Assembly: GCA_030704615.1 (NCBI GenBank)
Contig: CM060733.1
Span: forward strand, 31,188,001-31,248,000
From: Takakia lepidozioides
Lineage: Eukaryota > Streptophyta > Takakiopsida > Takakiales > Takakiaceae
Direction: 5' to 3'
DNA: 60,000 bases
Shown here one piece after another: positions 33,381-43,724 of the stretch. Within the stretch, counting starts at the first letter, position 1, and each line of letters starts with the position of its first letter. Below the pieces are notes generated by a model. That model saw nothing but the letters and a program-made list of their open reading frames with translations. It was not told the origin of the DNA and searched no databases. Position numbers and translations under genes: made by a program.

Positions 33381-33884
33381 GTGACTTACTCGGCCGGATG
33401 TACCCCTTTGATATTAGATCCTTGAGCTGAGTCTTCAACACGACCAACTCTCTGTGGCTCAACCGGTAGGGCGCCTTGGCAGGCGGTTCCGATCCCGGTA
33501 TCACCTCAATCTTGTGGTCAACTCCTCTTCGCGGTGGCAAGCCGCTTGGCAAAATCCTCCGGCATCACATCATGGTATTTCTCCAAAATCCCTTGATCCA
33601 ATCTGGGCTCGCTCTCCATCGCCTTCTCCCTTCACTTCTCTAATGTAAAGCAAAAATGGGGGCTCGTGTGCCTCCTCCACGGCCCACTCCCTTGCTGACA
33701 GAAGGTTTATTCGCCCTCCCACGAGTTTGGGCGTTTCCGAAACTCGTAAGACCTCGCCACCATTCCAACATGGCAGCGTGACTATCCTCTTGCGGCCATC
33801 TATGACCGCTCCGGATTTGCTCAAAAAGGTCATCCCCAAAATGAGATCCACTCCATCGATCTCGCAGACGGTGAAGCTTCCTCT
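33381..33884 (-). pseudogene. family B protease end and RT N-terminus
   Basis: The minus strand reads the protease C-terminal half (VDLILGMTFLSKSGAVIDG, RKRIVTLPCW), then the connector (EWAVEEAHEPPFLLYI). The start of RT follows: SGLPPRRGVDHKIEVIPG, PYRLSHRELVVLKTQLKDLI and GYIRPSKS. The latter stops within about four codons of where the RT piece at 12722 begins. The protease active site and gag would lie further upstream and are missing at 33885. Confidence 0.85.
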
Positions 33885-34593
33885 CTATCGGTTCTGATGG
33901 TTTCTATGGCACCTTTTAGCTAAGTCTTAGAAGCGCTAGCTTGTCTTCTGCCTTCGGTGTTTCTATGTGTTTTATATTCTTATTTCATCTCGCATTAGTG
34001 TCTCAAGTGTGCCGCTTTACTCCTGTGCGCCTGTCTTCCCTATAGAATGTACATTCCAGAGTAGTGCTCCTACGAGGTCTGGGCTTTGGGTTTGTTGGTC
34101 GAGGCAGGTGGCAGCTAATTTACGGAGGAAGTCATTGCAGATGAGCCCGACTTATCTTCAAAGGATTTTTGTGTTGGTTACAAGTGTGTAGAGTTTCTTC
34201 GGTTTGGGTGGTGTCTGTGAGCAGATACTCAGCGCGATCAGTTGCAGGGCCATCTATTTGAATTCTCAAAGAAGGCTTCTTCAAGCCTGTCCTATCCTCT
34301 CGGTTCTGCAATTATCATCCCCTCAATTCCAAGTCTCTAACCTTGGGTTTGGCTGCTTCCTGCTTTTGCTTGTGCGCTCTCTCCTTGGCTCGTAGTCTCA
34401 CTCGCAGTTTTTCCTCTTTCGTATTTAGTGTTATTTGGTGACATTCCCCGTTAGGAATTCCGCGCTTCCTATGTTGGTCTTGGTTAGAGAGTCAAGTTGG
34501 TTTCCGGTGATTTTTTTTCTCTATCTCTAGAGTTACGATGACGTTCCGGGGCAGCACCAGTGGTAGACGAGGACGCGGGAGAGCCCTGCTTCC
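33885..34593 (+). mobile_element. LINE ORF1-like gene, 5' part, interrupted by A7
   Basis: A pyrimidine-rich leader leads to an ATG near 34540 with an Arg/Gly-rich start (MTFRGSTSGRRGRGRALL). The frame is cut by A7 at 34594 and continues at 45621 in the same frame through the repeated TTCC (FMRDKGNGRGWGFQ). Removing A7 and one TTCC joins the two halves without a shift. This is the evidence for the element boundaries. Confidence 0.6.
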
Positions 34594-35696
34594 TGTCAAG
34601 TTAAATAAGCACAGTGTGAAACTAACTAGAATAAAGCTAGTTATTTGTATTTAACACTTGGATTTAGGTCAAGTGTTAAATCAGGTGTCAAGTTTAGTTT
34701 GACACCTGAACCGTCTTATCTTCACGAGAGCGTCAGTCGCGCGGCTCATCTCTCTCGAGTTGAGCCTGCGCGACCGAGCTCCTTCATCGTTTAGAACTGA
34801 GTGTACTTATGATGGGAGGATAGGTTGTTGTGGGGTGGAGTCCCCATAGCTTGGGGTGCCCCTGGCTCGACTATTATCTGAAAGAGTGATGATGAGATGG
34901 ATTTCATGTTTCTTGTGTTAAGAGTGTGTTCTTAGCTTTCTTATCACTCGAGAGAGATCACCTGTCTAGTTTTTTTTCTTGTACTGCTAAGCTAGATAGA
35001 GTTCTTTTATGTTAGCACTATGTCGATGGTCGAGGTGAAGAGAGCGGCATGCTTGATGACAACGTAGTTCTCCAACTCGTCATAAGCCATACCAATCTCG
35101 TCCAAGAAGCGGTTTCCGTTTTGTTGTTGTTGCACAGGAGCAATGTATTTTGGAGGAAGTTGATTCGGGGCAGCAGAAGAATGTGTTCACCATAGCTATA
35201 AGGGGAAGACGGGATTCCACGCTTGCAAGCTACCTGCGGAAGCAAGCTGTGATCTAGTTCGAGTGCGAGGTTCTGAAGACAGACCTCGATCGCAATGATC
35301 TTGTCGAAAGGCTGTGCAGGGTAAATGATCCATAGCTACTTGGACGAAGGTCCTGAAACCACTGTCGTATAGCAGCTGTATAGCAGCTGATAGGGTTTCT
35401 CTCATTGCCAGTTGTAGGAGGGTGGTAAGCGCGTGCTCCAGAGATAGCTCCCTGCCTGAGCCGGAATTCCACCAGAAGAAAAACGGTTGAAAAACTGAGC
35501 TGCATGCCATCCGTGCAGCGGGGGAGTACGGTGGCAGACACCTTGGCTTGGTGGGCAGATCACAATTGTATGTTCGAAGCGCAAACAGGCAGTAGCGTTG
35601 AAGGCCAAGCTCCCGTTCACAGTGTCCATCATGGCTGCAGGGAAAAACATCCGAAAAGCTCCTACACAGGGTGACATTCACTTGCGTCCTGAACGC

Positions 35697-35995
35697 ATGT
35701 GCCAGCCTAGGAGCTATTGAAAAAGGGCAAGGAGGTACATGCTGAGATCATCAAAGCTAGAGTTGGGCCAGATATCCCTCTTGAGACTGTCCTTGCCAAC
35801 ATGTATTCCAAATACAGAAGCATGGAGGACGCATGGTGTTTGACAATATGGCTCGACAAGATGTGGTCTCATGGAGCTAAATCAGTGCAGGATATGCTCA
35901 GCATGGTTGTGATAGGGAGGCTTTTGAGATGTATGTACAAATGCAATAGGGAGGGGTGCAGCCCGACATCATAACATTCATTTGCTTCCAGTGCA
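35697..35995 (+). pseudogene. PPR fragment inside A7
   Basis: The plus strand reads GAIEKGKEVHAEIIKARVGP and VLANMYSKYRSMEDAW. In other frames it then reads a VVSW-like block and GVQPDIITFICF. These are PPR motifs related to, but clearly different from, the pseudogene at 17673-18362. Frameshifts and stops make it non-functional. It lies inside the 5' region of the element, so it is either captured host sequence or a relic of a nested rearrangement. Confidence 0.65.
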
Positions 35996-36796
35996 TGTCC
36001 CACTCTCACCTGTACTCATTCAGATCGGTTGCTCCACTCACCGATTGCTCCATCTATCCATCTCTCATTCCATTTCTTCAGCAGCTCGACTGCCCGATTC
36101 GGGGTCGACGTTCATGCCCTTTTGAAGCTGGTTCCATGTCCAGCGCATGCTGTTGGAGCACCTGATAGCCCATCCACAATTGCAGTGGGGGCTGAGAGCT
36201 AATGCCTTCGAGGATTGGCTGATGTTCGTTTGGGGGGGGGCCTGAATTTCCTTGGTTCGGAGTACGAGCTGCCTTCGTCGCTGTGGATGGTGCTGGAGAA
36301 TCGCTTGAGGCTGGGGCTGGTGTGCACCGCCCTACTGGCATGCTGGATGTTGCAGGCGGGGGGGAGGGGCCTCCGTTGGGAGAAAACTCGGTCTTGTATG
36401 ATTGCATTTCCTGGGGCGATCGTTGGTGGTTACTATCTGGTCTCGTGCGGACTTGGTTTGGAGTGCTTGGTCGTCAGCGAAGTATTGCTCGTTAGAGATG
36501 TGCATGTCGCTGACTTCTTCGTCCCCTCCGATTGGCCTCAACTGAGCAGAGCCTTCGTCTTTGTTGCTCATCTTGGCCGTATCCTGTTTCACTAGAGTGT
36601 AGAGGTTGAGGGAAGCCTATGGGGTGCTAAGCCTGTTGAGCAGGGGTGTGTACTGTTGATACGAGCTTGGGTCAGGGAGCTACTTGGTTTAGAATGATAC
36701 AAGCGCGAAGGATCAAAGCCCCAGAGTCAGCATAGTCGGGGAACGGCCTCGGGAACCCGTAGATAACCAGGGAACAGGGAACCAAGACAAGTATTG

Positions 36797-36818
36797 AAAA
36801 AAAAAAAAAAAAAAAAAC
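36797..36818 (+). repeat. poly(A) run in the A7 5' region
   Basis: A run of more than twenty A residues is followed by AT-rich sequence with AAATAAATAAATAAA. It may mark the end of a retroposed insertion into the 5' region. Confidence 0.7.
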
Positions 36819-37570
36819 GGAGTTTTCTTTGTATTTGTTTTGTCTTATTAAATAAATAAATAAAGGGGAAAAGAAAAGAAAAATGTGTTATGTTTAAAGA
36901 GCCTGGTTGGTCATATCTTTATCAATGAGCTCCGTTTGACTCAGTTTTTGAGGGGATAACTGCAGAAAAGGGATATCTACCTATCTAGACCTGGTTTTTG
37001 TTTTTGGGACTCTGCTAAAAATCTATGGAATTTTTAGAGTGTGAGTGTGCCATGAAAAATCCACAATTCTGTTTCTAGAACCTGTTCTGGTCTACATGAG
37101 AGATAAATCTGGGGATGTACTCCTTGTATGGCTGGGGGAAATGAGGACGTAATTGAAAGGCATGTCTCTTCTCTTAGCCTGTGCACACAAGGGGACAGGA
37201 TTTATGTTTCCCAAGGAACTCAGACTGATTTGAGTGGAGAACAGTTGGACGAGTTGAGTGTTCAGTGAGCGGGAGATAGTAGAGTGTTGCTTTGTCTCTA
37301 CCTGGCAGAAAGAGGAGGAGGGTTGGTTAGAGCGAGCTACTGTAGCTGGGACAAGGTTAGTGGCAGGTTTCTGGACATAGATATACCTCCTACACCTTAC
37401 TATCATGCAGAGCGAGGCACTTTGAGAGAAGTCTGGCAATTGATAGCATAGATTAGGATTAGATCTTGCTGGGTCGGGCTTCTATTCTTCCCCTCCATCT
37501 CTGTACTATTTTCATTACCTTGTACTTGTAGTTGCCAAAGCCTCTCTTGGTGGAGGCCAGTCAGTCCGGG

Positions 37571-37962
37571 GTTTTGGGTTGGGATATTCTGCAGGTCAGC
37601 ACTGCAGATGGATTTTGGTGTGGGGGTGTTGATGTTTTGATTTCTTGTGTTTGGATCCCCCCCAACACCTGCATGCTTGACTGTGCGCCATGTTGGTTTT
37701 GTGTGGGCGCTTGCTTTCATAGGGATTAGGCCGGATTTGATCACCGGTCAATCCTACAATATGCTGTCGGTGGTGAGGCTGGAGTGATGACCAGCAAGAC
37801 CACCAGTGTTTCTTCTATGGTGAGGCTGGGTTGATGACCAACCAACCATAGGAGTTCTTGCGGTGGATGCAGGTGCAGGTGCCCTGAGCCACTGGGATAT
37901 GACCCTTAAACTGCAACACTGCCCACCCGTGTCACTATTAGAATTAGTACTAGAGCATTATA
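37571..37962 (+). other. A7 leader between 5' region and gag
   Basis: The sequence is conserved with A1 2030-2440 (TTTCTTGTGTTTGGATCC, TGTGTGGGCGCTTG, GATGACCA...CCAACCATAGGAGT). Two copies of a GGTGAGGCTGG..TGATGACCA unit lie at 37770-37850. No clear tRNA primer-binding site was identified. Confidence 0.6.
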
Positions 37963-39618
37963 GTGTCACGTGGGGAGGTGCACATTGTGAGTGTCATCAC
38001 GGAGTTACCCAAGGGTTTTGAGGGGAGTACGGCTATAGGCAGTAACAATGAGAGTGGGTTCACAAGACGAGGTATTCGGTTCAGACCACCTTCGCCTCCA
38101 CACTCAACTAGTGTAGAGTCAGACACAGACTCGGAGGCTTCATCAACAGGTGTACAGTTTCATTCGCCATTGTTGTCGGACGACATGGAGGAGATGTATG
38201 GAGCTACCAAGGAGCCTCGTAGGTACTCTGGAGCTGTGGGCACAATCGAGTTGGATGACTTTATCCAGGAGTTCGACAGCTGGTGTGATTTGCAGCAGAT
38301 GCGCAATCCACAGCTATTCACCCCATTCATGGCGTGGAAGGGACTGTTCCAGCATTTGGAAGGCCCGCCTATGGACGATTACCACGAGTTCAGGCGAGGA
38401 CATGAAGCAGAGATTGAGGAGTGGAGGATGTATTGGTCACCTGACTACGTCTCCATTACTCGAGGCACGACGCGACCAGTAGCTGCATCAGTACCAATAT
38501 CTCCCACTGCCAGCACTAGTAGTGGAACAAGTAGTGCCGGTACTTCTGCAGGTGGTACCAGTTCAAAATGTGCTACTACTCCTCCTGCCATGACTACAAC
38601 ACATGTGCCTAGATTCAACCCGGTGGTGGAGTTCTTCCAGGAGTTGCGGAGGAACTACCAAGGTGTACGGATTGAGAAGCTGCGAAGTTTGCAAGACTTC
38701 CAGCGCAAACTCAGTGAGAGCCTGCGAGAGGCGTACACTCGTATGAGGCGCTTGATAAGTGTGACCCAAGGGGTTACTGAAGCTCAGGCAATCCAGTTTT
38801 GGTATGGAATTCTGGACAAGGAGCTCAAGAGAAAGGTGCGAGATGCAACCCTGTTACAAGTAGCCCAACCCACATTAGCAGATGTGTTTCTGCTGGCTGA
38901 GCGGATTGAGCTCAACATGATGGAGGAGCGAGTTGTTACCATTGGATTTGGCAAGGACATGCCTGCACGAGGCGCAGCTGCCAGCCCACAGGCACAAGGG
39001 ACTGCCCAACAGCGTGGTCAGGGGGGCAAGGTTTCCCAACCCAAGTTCCATGGAGCTTACAGGGGAACTCAGGTGCAGAGGCCCGTGGCATCTTTTGCAG
39101 GCCAACAACAACCAGGGGTGGTATGTTGGACATGTGGAGGACCCCATGTCAAGAAGATTTCCCAGAGAGTGGCAAAAGGCTGGCACAAGCACAGCCTGCA
39201 CAGTTGCAGTGTGGGCATTGTGGCAAGTATGGGCATGGAGATGCCCAGTGTTATATCTTGCATCCTGAGTTACGCCCAGGCCAGTTCCAAGGGAACAATG
39301 GTGGCCAGGGGCGGTGGACCAGCCCAGAGAGGACGAGGTCGTCGGGCACGAGGTGCAGGCCAAGGGCAAGCTCAACATGGCCAAGGACGCGGAGGTCAGG
39401 GTGTTGACCAAGGCATGGCCAACCGGCTTCAGCAGCTAGAGCAGAGGCTCGCTGCCATGGCTACAGCTCAGGCGGTACCGGCTCCCAGGCGGGATAGTCC
39501 ACCTCCTACGCCTGAGGGAGGAGATATGGGAGGCATGGGATTCATGTGGAGCAGCACTACCACTAGTGCAGGTGGAGTCTGCTGCAGCTGTGACTCGAGG
39601 AGCAGCACGAGTTCCTGA
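37963..39618 (+). pseudogene. gag: A7 gag
   Basis: The frame of 551 codons encodes an N-terminal region (LDDFIQEFDSWCDLQQM), then a retrotransposon-gag capsid domain at about residues 220-330 (FNPVVEFFQELRRNYQG, ESLREAYTRMRRLISVTQG, ADVFLLAERIELNM). A first knuckle starts CWTCGGPH at 39124. The next knuckle, CGHCGKYGHGDAQC, is complete but in another frame (39210-39251), so two compensating frameshifts flank it. The original frame returns with an Arg/Gly-rich stretch and a short coiled coil (MANRLQQLEQRLAAMATAQ). Gag would form the particle and bind RNA through the CCHC fingers. The start could also be one of the downstream Met codons. Confidence 0.85.
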
Positions 39619-39972
39619 GCCACGAGGTGCAGAGGTGGAATTGGATTCACAGCGTGGGGAGGCAAGCCGTCAGGCGAGGCTTCCCTAGTCATTCACATTG
39701 GCGGAGACTGTGTCGAGCTATCCATGGCACCTAGTTCTTGCCCGACTGTTACCGAGGCGGAGTTACTATGCCATTGGGGAGAGCTACACGTGCAGCACTG
39801 ACACCAAGGCTAGTGCAGTCGATGTGTTTTTGGGGGCAGCCACCTCTGTGTGTCAAGCCCCACTATTCTCGGCAACCATGATTGCGACGCCGGGGGTAAG
39901 ACCAGCTGCAGTGTTTAGACTAGCAGCAACACTCTGTGAAGTGGGGAGGTCACTTCATCTTTTGCGGAGTTA
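39619..39972 (+). other. degenerate gag-protease junction of A7
   Basis: The frame used by gag stops at 39616 and the pol frame has a stop at 39937. A third frame is open from 39698 to 39973 after a TAG. No copy in the window preserves this stretch, so whether the family used a frameshift, readthrough or a single polyprotein here cannot be decided. Confidence 0.5.
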
Positions 39973-42159
39973 GTGGAAGGTGTAGTGGCAGAGGGATCCT
40001 CGGATTTGAGGGTCAAGACTGCCACGGCTGCGCCATGGCAAGCTGCAGCTGCCAAGTTGACGGAGCTGCCAGCTAGGCCAGCCTTTGAGCGCGCCATGGT
40101 AACACCTGGAGTTGTCTTGTTAGACAACCAGGATGACATTTTCTCTTTGAATGGACCGGCAGGCAAGAAGTACCGGCCACTGCGGGTCTTGTTGGACTCG
40201 GGAGCTCAGCCATTGATGTTGGGCAGAGCTGCTATTGCAGGTTTGGGCCTCATGGAGGCGGATATGGAGCCTTGTCTTTTCCAAATACAGACATCTCTGG
40301 GAGGATCAGAGCAGGCTTGGGGCATGACATGGCGTGAGTTGGCCATTAGACTGCAGCCGGATCATCCTATAGATGGCTCAGTGATGCGAGCCAAGGCCAT
40401 TGTGATAGACGCGGTCTCTTACGATGTCCTCATTGGTGGAACAATGTTATATCCTATGGGCTTCACCCTGGACTTTTGGGAGGAGTCAGCATCCTATAGG
40501 CCTGGATGGCAGTCAGGGGATGGTCGTCGTGCACAGCTCCCTGTGACATTCATTGGGGGTATTGTGGCTGCCCAACGGGGCAAGATGCCAACACTAGCCG
40601 CCTTTACAGCTGCAGTTAGTTGGCCTAGAGAGTTGCTGGAAGGCAATGCCCATGTAGAGGATGTGCCACCTTTAGCAGAGCAGGATGACATGTATGGTAC
40701 GGCGGAGTTGCCTGCCATGGTTGCTCACACTCCATTGTGGGGTACGAGCAAGGATTTGCAGCAGGCTGCTGATGGACGGGTACAACAAGCCTGGGTAGAG
40801 GCCTTCGTACCGTCAGGAGAAGAGGAGAGTGCGGTGATTGCACCAGGACCACCTCAGTTGTCGCCATTGGACACCACACCTCTTATGTGGCAGTGCCCGG
40901 ATAAAGACATATGTCTTCTGGACTTGTTTGGCGGGATCAGCACTGGATTAGCTGCAGTACTGCAGGCAGGTGTACGAGTTCAACGTTACGTGTATGTGGA
41001 GAGGGATGAGACTGCACGACGCGTCTCACTGCGCCATGTTGCTCAGTTGGTACAGCAGTACCCTGATTTGTTGCCAGTGTCTGCAGTGCGTGGATACCAA
41101 CAAGCCTTGCCAACAGACATTTCGTTGCTGGGGGCGCAGGATTTGGAGCAGGTTGGCTCCATTGATCTGGTAGTGGCAGGTTGGCCCTGCCAAGGGCATT
41201 CATCAGCCGGACATGGCAATGGATTGCGAGACTCGATGACGGGTCTGTTTTGGAAGATGGTGCGGGTTTTGCGCCACTTGCAGCTTCATCAAGCTGTATC
41301 TCCAGCATACATCTTGGAGAATGTGCCACTGATGGGTGATTCTCGGGCCAGGGTGATGGCCAGTGTGCATCAAGTCCGGTCGTGGCTTGGGTCACCAGTG
41401 CTGCTGGATGCAGCTGCAGTGGGGTCACGGGCTCATCGTCCACGGCTATGGTGGATTATCTTGATGCCACCCGCACTGCTCAAGCGTGCATTTGATGGGG
41501 TGCAGCGGCCAGCACACCTCACAGTGGATAGCATTTTGGACACCGGGAGGCAGTCTCAACGTGTGAGACACGCTGACCGTTTGCCTTTGGCAGTGGTCAA
41601 CAAAGTGGGTCAACCACGAGCAACATTACCTACACTGCTCAGCTTCCCAGGATCCCATGCTTTTCGGGATGGTGGACCTGGCCTCTTGTGGGATAGCCAG
41701 TTGCAACAATTAGTGGAGCCCAATGCTGACGAGCGCGAGCGAGCGATGGGTTTTACCACTGGTACCACGGCGGTGTCATCTCTTTCTGAGGCATCACATC
41801 GTCAGGTGTTGGGGCAAGCAATGGATCTCAATTGCTTGACCTGGATTATCAGCTTGGCTATGGCTGAGCAGCGCAGAGTACAGAGTACACTTCCCTTCAT
41901 GGTCTCCTCGCCTACCGAGACGGTACAGGCAGCGAGTGGGGGCAAGCAGGTGAGGACCACGAGGTGCAGGCCGCATCCATGGCACACGTGGGAGGTGCTC
42001 GAAATTCAGAAGGAGTTGGCAGCCAAGGCGGCGGTGATGGATCACGTTGGGGATTTTTCTCGGGTTGATGAGGTCCTCAAGGATGGGATGATGGGGCAGG
42101 GTGAGACATTGTCACTGACAGAGGAGGTAGTGGTCACTGCTCAAGAGGTTGCAGCATAG
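39973..42159 (+). CDS. A7 protease and DNMT3-like cytosine-C5 methyltransferase
   Basis: An intact frame of 728 codons, called from the first in-frame GTG; the true N-terminus would come from polyprotein processing. Residues 65-180 are a retropepsin (active site LLDSGAQP, Asp75; later DVLIGG). Residues 312-630 are a methyltransferase in DNMT3 order: motif I DLFGGISTG (318-326), motif IV with PCQ (Cys406), motif VI ENV (449-451), motif VIII AHRPRLWW (487-494), then ERAMGFTTGTT and RQVLGQAMD (motifs IX-X). The order is not permuted, unlike DRM. There is no PWWP, ADD or UBA region. It would methylate cytosine in DNA, perhaps the element's own cDNA. A 100-residue acidic tail leads to the TAG. All catalytic motifs are present, so activity is plausible but untested. 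Confidence 0.9.
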   Translation: MEGVVAEGSSDLRVKTATAAPWQAAAAKLTELPARPAFERAMVTPGVVLLDNQDDIFSLNGPAGKKYRPLRVLLDSGAQPLMLGRAAIAGLGLMEADMEPCLFQIQTSLGGSEQAWGMTWRELAIRLQPDHPIDGSVMRAKAIVIDAVSYDVLIGGTMLYPMGFTLDFWEESASYRPGWQSGDGRRAQLPVTFIGGIVAAQRGKMPTLAAFTAAVSWPRELLEGNAHVEDVPPLAEQDDMYGTAELPAMVAHTPLWGTSKDLQQAADGRVQQAWVEAFVPSGEEESAVIAPGPPQLSPLDTTPLMWQCPDKDICLLDLFGGISTGLAAVLQAGVRVQRYVYVERDETARRVSLRHVAQLVQQYPDLLPVSAVRGYQQALPTDISLLGAQDLEQVGSIDLVVAGWPCQGHSSAGHGNGLRDSMTGLFWKMVRVLRHLQLHQAVSPAYILENVPLMGDSRARVMASVHQVRSWLGSPVLLDAAAVGSRAHRPRLWWIILMPPALLKRAFDGVQRPAHLTVDSILDTGRQSQRVRHADRLPLAVVNKVGQPRATLPTLLSFPGSHAFRDGGPGLLWDSQLQQLVEPNADERERAMGFTTGTTAVSSLSEASHRQVLGQAMDLNCLTWIISLAMAEQRRVQSTLPFMVSSPTETVQAASGGKQVRTTRCRPHPWHTWEVLEIQKELAAKAAVMDHVGDFSRVDEVLKDGMMGQGETLSLTEEVVVTAQEVAA

Positions 42160-42165
42160 CAACCA
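42157..42165 (+). promoter_or_regulatory. candidate stop-readthrough site UAG-CAACCA
   Basis: The methyltransferase frame ends in TAG and the RT frame continues in the same register without a further stop until 43069. The following CAACCA fits the CARYYA context known from tobacco mosaic virus-type readthrough. The same TAG is present in A5 (29492-29490, CAACCA) and A6 (31688-31690, CAACAC after a one-base loss). Confidence 0.65.
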
Positions 42166-43724
42166 TGGGACGCGTCTTCTACCTCTAAGCCTGCTGGACT
42201 CAAGGTTGCAGTCACGGAGGACAACTGGGAGCCTGATGTGGGACCTATAGTCACCGGAGGAGAGAAACGACGTATATGGCGGTTCTTGAGGGCTTACAGG
42301 AACTGCTTTGCCTTCAGTTTGAAGGACTTAGGAGCACTGAAGGGTCAAGAGATTCGCATTGAATTGGCTACTGACGCGCCAATCTTTCAGAGACCCTATA
42401 GATACAGTGACATGGAGAGGTCCTTGATTCAGATGAGAACTCAGGACCTTTGGGAGGCTGGTTTGGTGGAGCTATCTTGGGGAGAGTATGCTTCAGCCAC
42501 AGTGATGCCACCCAAGAAGGATGTCTATGGCAATTGGATGGAGAGACGTATGTGCGGTGATTACCGGCCTGTAAATCGTCAGACCAAGTCCGATAGGTAT
42601 GCCATGCCGACACCAGAGGAGATTTTTGATGCCATTGGGTATGCCAAGGTCTTTAGCACATTGGATTTACAATCCGGATATCACCAGTTGCCGATCAATG
42701 AGGCGGATAAGCAAAAGATGGCATTCTGGGGGATCAATGAGCACGGGAAGGATTGCCTATACCAGTGGCGGTTCTTACCATTTGGGCTTAAAAACGCTCC
42801 TGCTGAGTTTCAAAGAGTCATGGACAGGATTCTAGCAGGGGTGGAGTTTGCTCGGTGCTACATAGATGACATCATCATCTTTAGTGCTACGGTGGAGGAG
42901 CATGAGAGACACCTTCAGGGGGTATTTGAGCGCTTGAGGGCGCACGGATTGAAGTTACATCTGGGAAAGTGCAAGTTTTTCCACAACCAGATTGAGTATC
43001 TGGGTCACATGATATATCCTCGAGGATTGGGGGTACAACAGACTAAGGTAGAGTCCATTGCACAGGTTTGACGCCCCACGGATGTGAGCCGAGTTCGAGC
43101 TTTCATGGGGTTAGCAAACTATTATAGACGGTTTGTTAAGGGATTTAGTGCCATTGCAAAGGCTCTAACCAAGCTGATCAAGGTGGACCAGGAGTGGCAG
43201 TGGGAAGATGAACAAGAACAAGCTTTTCAAGAGCTCAAGGCAAGGTTGACCTCGGCGCCCATCTTGAGACGGCCTATTAGGGGGCGTCATTTTCAGCTGC
43301 ACACAGATTGGAGCATGTTGGGGCTTGGAGCGGTGCTCACACAGGTGGATGATGAGGGAAGAGAGTTCGTAGTGGCTTATGCTAGCCGCTCAAACAACGT
43401 TGCAGAGTCTAAGTATAGCTCATATGAGGGAGAATGCTTAGCTGCAGTGTAGACCGTGACACACTTTAGGTGCTATCTATACGACAATCTCTTCACCCTT
43501 GTCACGGATCACCAACCACTCAAGTGGTTGATGGAGTCAGACAAGCTTACGAGGAAGCTTGCACGGTGGGCACTCATCCTTCAAGAATATGACTTTCAGG
43601 TTGTGCATCGACCGGATTTGGTCAATCGCAATGCAGATGGGTTGAGTCGCAATCCATGCACGAGCCAGCAGGATGACACTAGAGCTCGGTGGCATGGTGA
43701 GACGGACGAGGAGATGGTGCCCGG
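42160..43724 (+). pseudogene. pol: A7 reverse transcriptase and RNase H
   Basis: In the methyltransferase frame, RT runs from about 42300: fingers DVYGNWMERRMCGDYRPVN, palm FSTLDLQSGYHQLPI and LPFGLKNAPAEFQR, active site CYIDDIIIFS, and thumb LHLGKCKFFHNQIEYLGHMI. A TGA at 43069 precedes RVRAFMGLANYYRRFV. RNase H shows LHTDWSMLGLGAVLTQ and SSYEGECLAAV. It is interrupted by TAG at 43450 in the place where the family normally has Trp, then TDHQPLKWLM and NADGLSRNP. Both stops are compatible with single transitions. Apart from these stops the frame is continuous for about 500 codons. Confidence 0.9.

Larger units (their letters stand above)
34594..37570 (+). repeat. A7 5' terminal region (LTR-like position)
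   Basis: Its first 350 bases align in order with the start of A4. Both have a GAAACTA/TAGTT palindromic segment, an inverted pair AACACTTG/CAAGTGTT, TTATCTTCACG and TTATCACTCGAGA. It ends with CAGTCCGGGG near 37570. The tandem array of A1 and A4 is absent. The middle (35020-36600) holds unrelated sequence including a PPR fragment. Promoter function is inferred from position only. Confidence 0.6.

Noticed and set aside
35018-35681. Minus-strand frames in the A7 5' region, considered as a GDSL-like relic
   Set aside because: Only loose resemblance (LLYDSGFRTFVQVAMDHLPC). No GDS block or Asp-His block is present, so the match is too weak.
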